Shown here: in pieces, positions 20,793-28,814 of the stretch
Layout of the letters: each line of letters opens with the position of its first letter
Numbering within the stretch: the first letter of the stretch is position 1
Assembly (NCBI GenBank): GCA_015065365.1
Contig: SVQL01000007.1
Span: 1-33,440, forward strand
Origin: Oscillospiraceae bacterium
GTDB taxonomy: Bacteria; Bacillota; Clostridia; Oscillospirales; CAG-272
Length of the DNA: 33,440 nucleotides
Direction: 5' to 3'
Notes under the pieces: model-generated
Database searches by the model: none
What the model was told of the DNA's origin: nothing
Seen by the model: only the letters and a program-made list of their open reading frames with translations
Translations under genes and position numbers: made by a program

Positions 20793-21998
20793 ATGACAAG
20801 AAAAAATTTTTTACGCGTGATTTGCCTGTGCTTCGCGCTTATACTGCTTTCGGCAGCTCTCACCTCTTGTGAGTCAAAGCCCCTCTCCCCTACCTCTGCC
20901 GCTACTCGCGAGGTCGGTACGGTAGGTACGCACGCCGTATATTACGACGAGCTTTATACTCTCTCAAAAAATCTCTACGAGGAAGGAATGACCGAGGACG
21001 AGCTTCGCGAAAGAGTTTATAGCGAAATCGTAGTAAACTACGCAAAGCTTACTCTTTGCGAGCAGTCTGGGGTTTCCGTTGACGAAGAAAAGCTCAACGA
21101 GGACGTTCAGACGGCAATCGACTCCGCAATAGAAAATGACTTCGGCGGTAATCGCTTCAGCTACATAAAAAATCTGAAGTCAATAAACACCACTGACCGT
21201 TACGCGCGCTTTCTTCAGCGCGTTGACGTTATATACAATCAGCTCGAATATGCTCTTATCTCTCGCGGTGAGCTTACAGCAGATGAGTCTGAGGTTACCG
21301 AGTATATAAAGGAAAAGTTCGTAAACGTTCAGTGCTTTATGATAGCCAACAACGAGGGCGATAACATTGAAACGAATTATTCCGATGCCTTGGCGGCACG
21401 CGACGCTCTTGTGAACGAAAGAACCACCTTTTACGATCTCATAGGCGGACGCTATAAGCTCCCCGGCGGCAGCGTTAACGAGGACGTTGACGTAGACTGC
21501 ATATATACCTTCGGCAAGGGCACGATGAACAAGGTATTCGAGGATGCTGCATACGCGCTTGAGGTCGGAGAATACAGCGAGGTCATTACGATTGAAGACC
21601 GCGAGCTTGCAAGCGGTGAGATAGCGGACTGCTACTACGTAATCAAGCGTCTCCCTCTCACAAGTGAGGACGTTGCAAAAAATTACACCGCGCTTTACAA
21701 TGAATACGCAAACACCGTAATTAACGCAAAGCTTACCGCAGTAATAAACGAGCTTACGTTCGTTCCCAATGAGTACGGCGCATCTCTCACACTTACTCAA
21801 ATGGAGCGAGTCAGTGTGGGAATCGACACCTTTACAATTACTGTAACGGCAATAGTTTTGGTTGTACTTGCGCTCGTAGCAGTCGCAATAGTATTTATCG
21901 TTATATTTTACAAGAAGAAAAAGAATGCTCTGCTTGAGGAAAAGAAGGAGCGCGCAAAACGTGCGCTTGCCGCAAGAAGCAAAAAAGACGAAAAGTAA
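20793..21998 (+). CDS. Parvulin-like peptidyl-prolyl isomerase lipoprotein with C-terminal membrane span
   Basis: A 401-residue exported foldase-like protein. Residues 1-26 are a lipoprotein signal with lipobox LTSC (Cys26). A helical SurA/PrsA-like N-domain follows, then a PpiC-like region from about 180 (NVQCFMIANNEGDN, FEDAAYALEVGEYSEVI, YYVIKRLP). Unlike PrsA it ends in a membrane span (about 353-378, TFTITVTAIVLVVLALVAVA) and a Lys/Arg-rich cytosolic tail, so it would be tied to the membrane at both ends. ATG 20793 follows GAGG; a TATAAT lies at 20749-20754. Likely role: folding of secreted proteins; catalytic activity is not certain. Confidence 0.8.
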   Translation: MTRKNFLRVICLCFALILLSAALTSCESKPLSPTSAATREVGTVGTHAVYYDELYTLSKNLYEEGMTEDELRERVYSEIVVNYAKLTLCEQSGVSVDEEKLNEDVQTAIDSAIENDFGGNRFSYIKNLKSINTTDRYARFLQRVDVIYNQLEYALISRGELTADESEVTEYIKEKFVNVQCFMIANNEGDNIETNYSDALAARDALVNERTTFYDLIGGRYKLPGGSVNEDVDVDCIYTFGKGTMNKVFEDAAYALEVGEYSEVITIEDRELASGEIADCYYVIKRLPLTSEDVAKNYTALYNEYANTVINAKLTAVINELTFVPNEYGASLTLTQMERVSVGIDTFTITVTAIVLVVLALVAVAIVFIVIFYKKKKNALLEEKKERAKRALAARSKKDEK

Positions 21999-22040
21999 TA
22001 CTCACATATTTATTCCTTGAAAGGTATTTACGGTACAAAG

Positions 22041-22991
22041 ATGAACAGATCTCGAGGACGGGTGAGCTACCGACGGCGCACCTACCGTAAAAACAGAATA
22101 AAGCTTATCCTTGGCGTGGTGGCAATAGTGCTTGCTACGGTGTTTATAGCGCTTGTTATTGCCGGGAACATGATAGGCGACAAGGTTGACAATAACATTG
22201 TCAAGCGAAATCCCAAGAAAGATCAAACGGATGCCTTACCGCACGGCGAGGTTAAAAATGTGCTTGCGTATCCCGTTCCTATATACGTTGAAGGCTCAAG
22301 CCTGCTTGCTACACGAATAAAAAATGCGTCCGACGAGGGCTACACCGATGCCTGCTTCTTTCTTGACGATTTGAACGGCGCTCTCTGCTACAACTCAAAG
22401 GTAGCCATTGCGCTCGGCAAGCACGAGAGCAAGACGGATATGCCATCACTTGAAAAAGTGACGTCCGCGTTCCAAGACAAGGATATGTACGCGATCGGAA
22501 TGACTCATCTTTCCGAATTTTGCACAGACGACGACCTTGCGCGCTCCGCCGCTATGGGATATTATTCCTCTCTCCTTGGCGAGGCACTTCGGGCAGGAGT
22601 TAACGACGTTATGATTTTCGTCGGAGAGATACCAACAGAACGCTATGCGGAGCTTTGTGAGCTTGCCAAGGACGTCCATAGACTCTGCCCCGATGGAAAA
22701 ATCGGGCTTGCGTTACCTGTGACCGTACTTTCCGACCAAAGCAATTCAAGGCTTTTAGACAGCCTTTGGGATTGCTTTGACTATCTTGCCGCAGATCTTA
22801 CGCATCTTGAAGCCACTGAAGTACAATCCCTTGCCGATGTAACAGACGCAACTCTCGGCGGAATGCTTTACTATCTCTTGCGATACGATATGCGCGTGCT
22901 CATATCTTACGCAAATGACACGGAGCTTACACAGGTAATTGAAGCAGTAAAGCGGAACGGCACAGAGAACATACAAATAATTCAACAGTAA
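22041..22991 (+). CDS. Membrane-anchored protein of unknown function
   Basis: A 316-residue protein not assigned to a family. An Arg/Lys-rich N-terminus (SRGRVSYRRRTYRKNRIK) precedes one membrane span (about 25-46), placing the rest outside. That part alternates hydrophobic strands and helices (YTDACFFLDDLNGAL, NDVMIFVGEIPTERY, GKIGLALPVTVL, FDYLAADLTHLEATE), like a reduced TIM-barrel glycosidase-type fold; this is inference only and no catalytic pair is evident. ATG 22041 is chosen, though its ribosome binding site is weak; a TTG at 22017 is possible. It follows the parvulin-like gene by 42 bases and probably shares its transcript. Confidence 0.7.
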   Translation: MNRSRGRVSYRRRTYRKNRIKLILGVVAIVLATVFIALVIAGNMIGDKVDNNIVKRNPKKDQTDALPHGEVKNVLAYPVPIYVEGSSLLATRIKNASDEGYTDACFFLDDLNGALCYNSKVAIALGKHESKTDMPSLEKVTSAFQDKDMYAIGMTHLSEFCTDDDLARSAAMGYYSSLLGEALRAGVNDVMIFVGEIPTERYAELCELAKDVHRLCPDGKIGLALPVTVLSDQSNSRLLDSLWDCFDYLAADLTHLEATEVQSLADVTDATLGGMLYYLLRYDMRVLISYANDTELTQVIEAVKRNGTENIQIIQQ

Positions 22992-23021
22992 ATATATCAA
23001 TATCAATTGGAGGCTCAATCA

Positions 23022-24413
23022 ATGAACGACAAATCCCCACGCGAACGGCTTGGCAGCCGTCTCGGCTTTATCCTACTCAGCGCAGGCTGCGCAATCGGTG
23101 TCGGAAACGTTTGGAAATTCCCTACCGTCGCAGGTCAGAACGGCGGCGCGCTGTTCGTGCTTATCTATCTCGTATTCCTCGCAATAATGGGAATACCTGT
23201 GCTCACTATGGAGTTTTCCATGGGTCGCGCAGCTCAAAAAAGCCCTGTAAAAATGTACCACGCGCTAACTCCGAAGAAAAAGGGATGGCGTATTCACGGA
23301 TATCTCTGCCTTGCGGGTAACGTCATACTTATGATGTTCTACACCTGCGCAAGTGCATGGATGCTCCGATACTTCGTTTACATGGTTTCGGGAAAATTCT
23401 CCGGGCTCGATAAGGCGGGAGTTGAAAGCGTGTTCGGTGAAATGCTCAGCGAGCCTTGGATAATGATTCTATTCGTAGCTATCGTAGTTATAATCGGATT
23501 TGGTGTGTGCGCTATCGGGGTTCAGAAGGGACTTGAACGCGTATCAAAAATCCTGATGCTTGCGCTTCTTGGAATTATGGTCATTCTCGCAGTCAACAGT
23601 CTCACGCTCTCCGGTGCGGGCGAAGGTCTATCCTTCTATTTGCGTCCCGATTTCACACCTCTTTCAAACGTTAAAAGTGCTTCGAATGTCGTTGTTGCCG
23701 CTATGAATCAGGCATTCTTTACCCTCAGTCTCGGCATTGGCTCTATGGCTATTTTCGGTAGCTTTATAGGCAAAGACCGAGCACTTATGGGAGAAGCAAT
23801 AAACGTCACTGTTCTCGATACGAGCGTTGCATTCATCTCAGGTCTTATAATCTTCCCCGCTTGCTTTACCTACGGAGTTGACGTAGCGGCAGGCCCCGCG
23901 CTTATCTTCCAAACGTTACCGCACGTATTTAACAACATGTGGGGCGGCAGAGTTTGGGGAAGCCTATTCTTCATATTTATGTCATTCGCTGCTCTGTCCA
24001 CAGTTCTCGCAGTATTCCAGAATATCCTCTCCTGCACCGAGGAGCTTTTCGGTTGGAGCAAGAAAAAGGCTTGCCTTATCGACGGTATAGCTATGTTCCT
24101 TCTCTCGATTCCCTGCATACTCGGCTATAATGTATGGTCTGCCTTCAAGCCTTTTGGCGGCAATACGGCGGTACTCGACCTTGAGGACTATATCGTAAGT
24201 AATATTCTCTTACCTCTCGGTGCTCTTATAATCGTAGTTTTCTGTACGTGGAGCAAGCACGGCTGGGGTTGGAACAGCTTTACGACTGAAGCAAACACCG
24301 GAAAGGGCGTAAAGCTTCGCCGTTGGATGCGAGTATACATGAAATTCGTGCTCCCGATAATTATAGGAGTTATTCTCGTAATCGGTATTATCACACCGTT
24401 CTTACCTAAATAA
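23022..24413 (+). CDS. Neurotransmitter:sodium symporter (NSS) family transporter
   Basis: A 463-residue sodium-coupled amino acid carrier of the LeuT type. The first two spans contain AGCAIGVGNVWKFPTVAGQN and GGALFVLIYLVFLAIMGIPV, the family's sodium/substrate site, and about eleven to twelve spans follow; shorter bacterial NSS members often have eleven. ATG 23022 follows TTGGAGG by eight bases; a TTG at 23007 is part of that site. It starts 30 bases after the unknown membrane protein, so may belong to the same operon, and ends at a strong terminator. The transported amino acid cannot be told. Confidence 0.94.
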   Translation: MNDKSPRERLGSRLGFILLSAGCAIGVGNVWKFPTVAGQNGGALFVLIYLVFLAIMGIPVLTMEFSMGRAAQKSPVKMYHALTPKKKGWRIHGYLCLAGNVILMMFYTCASAWMLRYFVYMVSGKFSGLDKAGVESVFGEMLSEPWIMILFVAIVVIIGFGVCAIGVQKGLERVSKILMLALLGIMVILAVNSLTLSGAGEGLSFYLRPDFTPLSNVKSASNVVVAAMNQAFFTLSLGIGSMAIFGSFIGKDRALMGEAINVTVLDTSVAFISGLIIFPACFTYGVDVAAGPALIFQTLPHVFNNMWGGRVWGSLFFIFMSFAALSTVLAVFQNILSCTEELFGWSKKKACLIDGIAMFLLSIPCILGYNVWSAFKPFGGNTAVLDLEDYIVSNILLPLGALIIVVFCTWSKHGWGWNSFTTEANTGKGVKLRRWMRVYMKFVLPIIIGVILVIGIITPFLPK

Positions 24414-24428
24414 ACAACTTTCAGATAC

Positions 24429-24468
24429 AAAAATAACGCACGCTTCTTGTGAAGCGTGCGTTATTTTT
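24429..24468. terminator. Bidirectional terminator between NSS gene and gdhA
   Basis: An 18-base perfect stem, AAAAATAACGCACGCTTC (24429-24446) with its complement (24451-24468), loop TTGT. Convergent genes on both sides. Confidence 0.95.
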
Positions 24469-24484
24469 ATTTACGTTGACAGAA

Positions 24485-25837
24485 TTAAACTACACCCTGA
24501 GCCTTCATAGCCTCTGCAACCTTGATAAAGCCTGCGATGTTTGCGCCTGCTACAAGGTCGTCACCAAGACCGTACTCGTTTGCCGCCTTAACGGATGACG
24601 TAAAGATATTGGACATGATCTGCTTGAGCTTTGCGTCAACCTCCTCTGCGGTCCAGCTGTAACGCATGGAGTTCTGAGACATCTCAAGTCCGGATACTGC
24701 AACACCACCTGCGTTAACTGCCTTAGAGGGAGCAACTATAACACCATTTGCCTTGAGGTATGCAATTGCCTCGTTGGTAGAAGGCATATTAGAAACCTCA
24801 ACGTAGTACTTAACACCGTTAGCAACTATCTGCTCTGCTTCCTTAACGTCAACCTCGTTCTGAGTTGCGCAAGGCATGATTATGTCAGCCTTAACGCCCC
24901 AAGGCTTCTGTCCGGGGAAGAACTCTACGCCGAACTTATCAGCATAGTCCTGTACTCTGTTGCGGCAAGAAGCGCGCATTTCGAGCATGTAGTTTACCTT
25001 CTCCTCGGTGCTTACTCCGTCGGGATCGTAGATATATCCGTCAGGACCGGAAATGGTAACTACCTTACCGCCAAGCTCGTTTACCTTCTTAACTGTACCC
25101 CAAGCAACGTTACCGAAGCCGGAGATCGCGAAGGTCTTGCCCTTTATGTCGTCACCGAAGTGGTTGAGCATGTTTACGGTATAGTAAACTGCACCAAAGC
25201 CCGTAGCCTCAGGACGAATGAGAGAACCGCCGTAGGGGATTCCCTTACCCGTAAGAACACCGGTAAACTCGTCACGGAGTCTCTTATACTGGCCGTAGAG
25301 GTAACCGATCTCTCTTGCGCCAACACCGATGTCACCTGCAGGAACGTCGGTATCTGCACCTATGTACTTCTGAAGCTCAGTCATGAAGCTCTGACAAAAA
25401 CGCATAACCTCTGCGTCGGACTTGCCCTGAGGATCGAAGTCAGATCCGCCCTTACCGCCGCCCATAGGCAGAGAGGTAAGAGAATTCTTAAATGTCTGCT
25501 CAAATCCGAGGAACTTGATTATGCTCTCGTTAACGGAGGGGTGGAAGCGAAGACCGCCCTTGTAAGGACCGATCGCGCTATTGAACTGTATTCTGAAGCC
25601 GCGGTTAACCTGAACGTTTCCGTTATCGTCTACCCACGGAACGCGGAACTTAATAATTCTCTCGGGCTCTACCATTCTTTCGATAACACCGCTCTTTACG
25701 TAGTCGGGGCGAGCATCGATAACGGGCTCGATAGACTCAAGAACTTCCTTTACTGTCTGATGGAATTCGGGTTCGTTGGGATTTCTCTTAACGACGCGCT
25801 CCATAAGCTCGTTAAGATACTGATTCTTAAAACTCAT
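24485..25837 (-). CDS. gdhA: NADP-type glutamate dehydrogenase
   Basis: A 450-residue cytosolic hexameric enzyme that joins ammonium to 2-oxoglutarate to give glutamate. Substrate-site motifs GPYKGGLRFHPSVN and LPMGGGKGGSDFDPQGKSD, then DVPAGDIGVGAREIGYLYGQ; the nucleotide-binding half starts near FAISGFGNVAWGTVKK (GxGxxA-type loop). Length and motifs match the NADPH-linked bacterial class (GdhA). AGGGAAGG precedes the ATG. Single gene with its own promoter and terminator. Codon use is strongly biased, as expected for an abundant protein. Confidence 0.97.
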   Translation of the reverse strand: MSFKNQYLNELMERVVKRNPNEPEFHQTVKEVLESIEPVIDARPDYVKSGVIERMVEPERIIKFRVPWVDDNGNVQVNRGFRIQFNSAIGPYKGGLRFHPSVNESIIKFLGFEQTFKNSLTSLPMGGGKGGSDFDPQGKSDAEVMRFCQSFMTELQKYIGADTDVPAGDIGVGAREIGYLYGQYKRLRDEFTGVLTGKGIPYGGSLIRPEATGFGAVYYTVNMLNHFGDDIKGKTFAISGFGNVAWGTVKKVNELGGKVVTISGPDGYIYDPDGVSTEEKVNYMLEMRASCRNRVQDYADKFGVEFFPGQKPWGVKADIIMPCATQNEVDVKEAEQIVANGVKYYVEVSNMPSTNEAIAYLKANGVIVAPSKAVNAGGVAVSGLEMSQNSMRYSWTAEEVDAKLKQIMSNIFTSSVKAANEYGLGDDLVAGANIAGFIKVAEAMKAQGVV

Positions 25838-25896
25838 TTTTTGTACCTTCCCTATTAAAAATTTATAAAATTGACTTTTTAAATCAACTAAATATT

Positions 25897-25926
25897 ATTA
25901 TAACACAACGCATGCCGTTCTGTCAA
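25897..25926 (-). promoter_or_regulatory. Sigma-A promoter of gdhA
   Basis: Minus strand TTGACA (25926-25921), 18 bases, TATAAT (25902-25897). Downstream, GTTGATTT/AAAGTCAA half-sites (25868-25888) form an imperfect inverted repeat that could bind a nitrogen or carbon regulator. Confidence 0.78.
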
Positions 25927-25947
25927 CAAAAAATGCCATATTTTTTG

Positions 25948-27147
25948 CTAAAAATTGCGATTTTTTTGTTTTCCCACGCATTTTTTGCCACTGTTTGCAA
26001 GTTGCGCAGCTCCAGCCTTCATATTTTGAGGTTTAAAATACTGATATAGTCTGCACGGTATCATTCCGTTATACAGCTTTCTGACCTTATCGGCGCGTCT
26101 GCCATAGAGACTTTCAAAATTTTCTGCCGACGTAAGAACGTATATCTGCCACGGTGAGAGTGCCTCAAAGGTCTTTCCAATGCTTCTGTAAAGCGCCTCA
26201 ACCTCCCGCGGAGTCATCAGTCGCTCACCGTATGGTGGGTTGCAGGCAACAGTTCCGCGAACTCCCTCGGGCTTCTTTATATCTCTGGCGTCTGCATTAA
26301 AAAATTTTATATGTGTGTCAACCCCTGCCCTGCGTGCGTTTTCCTTTGCCTTTTCTAAAACCGCGTCATCTATATCCGATGCATACGCCAAAAATTTCGA
26401 GGCATCAATTTTCTCGTTTTTTGCTCTCTCGCGCTCGGCTCTCCACACACTCGCGTCAATAAACGGAAACTCCTCCGCCGCAAAGCTACGCAAAAGTCCG
26501 GGAGCTGTATTGGTCGCAATCATAGCTGCTTCAATAGCAATTGTACCCGAGCCGCAAAACGGATCCCAGAAAAGCACGTCCTCCTTTGGTCTTGCTATAT
26601 ACGCGATAGCTGCCGCAAGCGTTTCTCTAAGCGGCGCTTCACCCGATGCCGGGCGGTAGCCTCTTTTGTGAAGCGCCGTGCCCGACGTATCTATCATAAG
26701 TGTCGCCTTATCCTTGAAAATGAAAAACTCTATTTGATATTTAACCCCCGTTTCGGGAAAAATCCTCATCTTGTATACAGACGCAAGCCTATCAACGACC
26801 GCCTTCTTAACGATGCTTTGACAGTCAGGCACAGAATAAAGACGCGACTGTATTGCATGTCCTTTTACGGGAAAGGCATCGTCCTTCCCTATAAAGCTCT
26901 CCCAAGGAAGTGCCTTCGTTCCCTCAAAAAGTGCGTCAAAGCTCTCTGCCTCAAAGCTTCCAAGACAAATAAAAACTCGCTCCGCGCAACGCAAGCGCAA
27001 ATTAGCACGGACGAGTGTTATCTCGTCACCGTCAAAGGTTATACGTCCATCCATCGTTTCGACTCGCTTACCGCCAATTTTATCGATCTCCTCGCCAAGC
27101 AGCCTCTCAAGTCCGAAAAGACAGGTTGCAACCATTCTCAAATTCAT
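25948..27147 (-). CDS. THUMP-domain class I RNA methyltransferase (RlmL/YpsC-like)
   Basis: A 399-residue cytosolic enzyme predicted to methylate guanine N2 in 23S rRNA. N-terminal ferredoxin-like/THUMP region (to about 160, with YQIEFFIFKDKATLMIDTSG), then the Rossmann methyltransferase domain: KRGYRPASGEAPLRETLAAA, SAM-binding DPFCGSGTI (195-203), ASDIDDAV and the catalytic NPPYG (303-307). ATG 27147 follows GGAG; a TTG nine codons earlier is rejected. The basic tail (ANSGKKCVGKQKNRNF) is extra. It follows the small unknown gene by 57 bases but has its own promoter. Confidence 0.93.
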   Translation of the reverse strand: MNLRMVATCLFGLERLLGEEIDKIGGKRVETMDGRITFDGDEITLVRANLRLRCAERVFICLGSFEAESFDALFEGTKALPWESFIGKDDAFPVKGHAIQSRLYSVPDCQSIVKKAVVDRLASVYKMRIFPETGVKYQIEFFIFKDKATLMIDTSGTALHKRGYRPASGEAPLRETLAAAIAYIARPKEDVLFWDPFCGSGTIAIEAAMIATNTAPGLLRSFAAEEFPFIDASVWRAERERAKNEKIDASKFLAYASDIDDAVLEKAKENARRAGVDTHIKFFNADARDIKKPEGVRGTVACNPPYGERLMTPREVEALYRSIGKTFEALSPWQIYVLTSAENFESLYGRRADKVRKLYNGMIPCRLYQYFKPQNMKAGAAQLANSGKKCVGKQKNRNF

Positions 27148-27179
27148 AAAAATCTCCGTTTGTTTAAACTTCAAGTAAT

Positions 27180-27208
27180 ATTATATTCCAAAACTGTGTT
27201 CGTGTCAA
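27180..27208 (-). promoter_or_regulatory. Sigma-A promoter of the RNA methyltransferase gene
   Basis: Minus strand TTGACA (27208-27203), 17 bases, TATAAT (27185-27180). The -35 box overlaps the stop codon of the upstream gene. Confidence 0.8.
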
Positions 27209-27612
27209 GTGGGTTGCTTCCCTGCAAATACATTTTTTACGCTACCGACGGCTATACTATGTCCGTTACTGCCTATCTTACATAGCTCAATTCTACTTTT
27301 CGTAAGCTCTTGAGGTGAAAGTCTACCCATAATGTCAGCACACCATGCATATCCGTCCTTGTCGTAAAGAGTTTTTATTTCTCGCGCTTTGCCGCCGTCC
27401 TCGGTAATCGCCATAGAGTATGCACCATGCTCAAGTCCACAGATGCTCGCGCACACAAGTACCCCAAGTGGAGTATAAAAAAAGCTTACAGTTCCATTTA
27501 TACATCCATTTTCTCCCTCAAGTCGAGCCTTGGCAATCGGAGCTCTGCCACGGCACAGAACCGCCATTCTGCCGCCGAATACACTTTCTTTTTCCATAGC
27601 TTCCGCAATCAT
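27205..27612 (-). CDS. Small conserved-looking protein, possibly SodC/CHRD-like beta fold
   Basis: A 135-residue protein of unknown function. The middle stretch INGTVSFFYTPLGVLVCASI then CGLEHGAYSMAI resembles the strand pattern of the CHRD/Cu-Zn superoxide dismutase-like fold (G-V-x-F...GV-V...GL..G.y...I), but metal-binding histidines are lacking. Several Cys are scattered and there is no signal or membrane span. GAGAGG lies nine bases before ATG 27612; an adjacent TTG at 27615 is an alternative start. It is immediately upstream of the RNA methyltransferase gene. Coding character is supported by length and ribosome binding site; the fold is a guess. Confidence 0.65.
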   Translation of the reverse strand: MIAEAMEKESVFGGRMAVLCRGRAPIAKARLEGENGCINGTVSFFYTPLGVLVCASICGLEHGAYSMAITEDGGKAREIKTLYDKDGYAWCADIMGRLSPQELTKSRIELCKIGSNGHSIAVGSVKNVFAGKQPT

Positions 27613-27685
27613 CAAAATCTACCTCTCTTTTCCGTTTTTTAATAAAAGTATATTCACAAAAACGGTCGGTGTTTACTGAATTTAC

Positions 27686-27714
27686 TTGACAGAATACGTT
27701 TTTTTTGATATAAT
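27686..27714 (+). promoter_or_regulatory. Sigma-A promoter of the holB operon
   Basis: Perfect TTGACA (27686-27691) and TATAAT (27709-27714) with 17 bases between. Any start codon called at 27686 is this -35 box. Confidence 0.88.
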
Positions 27715-27751
27715 TATATTAGGTATATGTTTTTTGATGGGAGATGAGCGC

Positions 27752-28780
27752 GTGAGAGATTATATGAGTAATATCGTTGGAAACAGAGCTGTTTGTGAAA
27801 AGCTCTGTCTGGACGTTCTCGCTAATAAGCTGTCACACGCCCTGATACTTGAAGGACCGCAAGGAACCGGTAAGCATACGATTGCGAAAAGCGTTGCCGC
27901 TACACTTGCCTGCGCTGAAAAGAACACGTCCGACAAAATACCTTGCGGTACGTGTCTTGGTTGCAGGAAGGTCTTTGAGGACAAGTCCCCCGACGTTATA
28001 ACCGTTAACCGTGGCGATAAATCAACGCTTGGAATAGACGTTATAAGATTTTTGCGAGAGGACGTCAGAACGGTTCCCAATGACCTTGATTTTAAGATTT
28101 ACGTTATTGAGGAAGCCGATAAAATGACTACCGAGGCGCAGAACGCGTTTCTTCTTACACTTGAGGAGCCACCATCCTACGCAGTGTTTATCCTTTTATG
28201 CGAAAGCTCCTCTGCACTGCTTGAAACAATTCGCAGCCGCGCACCCGTATTACGCACCGAGCTCGTTTCAAACGAGGCATTGGATACGTATATATCAAGC
28301 ACAGACAGGCGAGCCGCTCAGATGAAGCTATCCTCTCCAAAGGAATACGCCGAGCTTATCGTTGCTTCGTCGGGTGGCATCGGCACAGCGCTGAAATACC
28401 TTGAACCAAACAAATTTGCGCCTGTAAAGGAAATGCGCGCGCTCGTAACGGACTTTTGCGAAGCAGCCCTCTGTCAAAAGGGCGCGAAGGCGGCGATGCA
28501 AGTTCTGTCGCGGTTTTCTCAAAACAGAGAAACACTTTCAAATCAGCTCGCTATGCTGTCCTCGGCAAGCTCCGACCTATTGTTGCTCAAAAAGAGTGAC
28601 GATGCACCGCTGAAGTTCTTCCACGACAGAAATGCGGCTATTGAGCTATGCGACAACGCCTCAACTAAATTTATATACGACCTTAATTTTGCGGTGCTGA
28701 CCGCGTCAATTTCAAATCAGCGAAACGCAAACGTACGCCTGCTTCTTACGAAGCTTTTGTCGGATGCAGGAATGATTTAA
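27752..28780 (+). CDS. holB: DNA polymerase III delta' subunit
   Basis: A 342-residue clamp-loader AAA+ subunit that helps load the sliding clamp at replication forks. Motifs: GNRAVCEKLCLDVLANKLSH, Walker-A-like GPQGTGKH, the zinc-binding cysteines CGTCLGC, EEADKMTTEAQNAFLLTLEE (degenerate Walker B/sensor region) and ETIRSRAPVL in place of the SRC motif. GTG 27752 is preferred since GGGAG lies eight bases before it; ATG 27737 or 27764 are alternatives. First gene of an operon with ricT, an unknown membrane protein and glpP; holB next to ricT/yaaT is a conserved Firmicute order. Confidence 0.93.
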   Translation: MRDYMSNIVGNRAVCEKLCLDVLANKLSHALILEGPQGTGKHTIAKSVAATLACAEKNTSDKIPCGTCLGCRKVFEDKSPDVITVNRGDKSTLGIDVIRFLREDVRTVPNDLDFKIYVIEEADKMTTEAQNAFLLTLEEPPSYAVFILLCESSSALLETIRSRAPVLRTELVSNEALDTYISSTDRRAAQMKLSSPKEYAELIVASSGGIGTALKYLEPNKFAPVKEMRALVTDFCEAALCQKGAKAAMQVLSRFSQNRETLSNQLAMLSSASSDLLLLKKSDDAPLKFFHDRNAAIELCDNASTKFIYDLNFAVLTASISNQRNANVRLLLTKLLSDAGMI

Positions 28781-28814
28781 TGCGATAACATATCAATATC
28801 TGAAAGGAATTACC

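Noticed and set aside
24485-25858. Plus-strand 232-codon frame opposite gdhA
   Set aside because: It exists only because gdhA's strong codon bias removes stops on the other strand.
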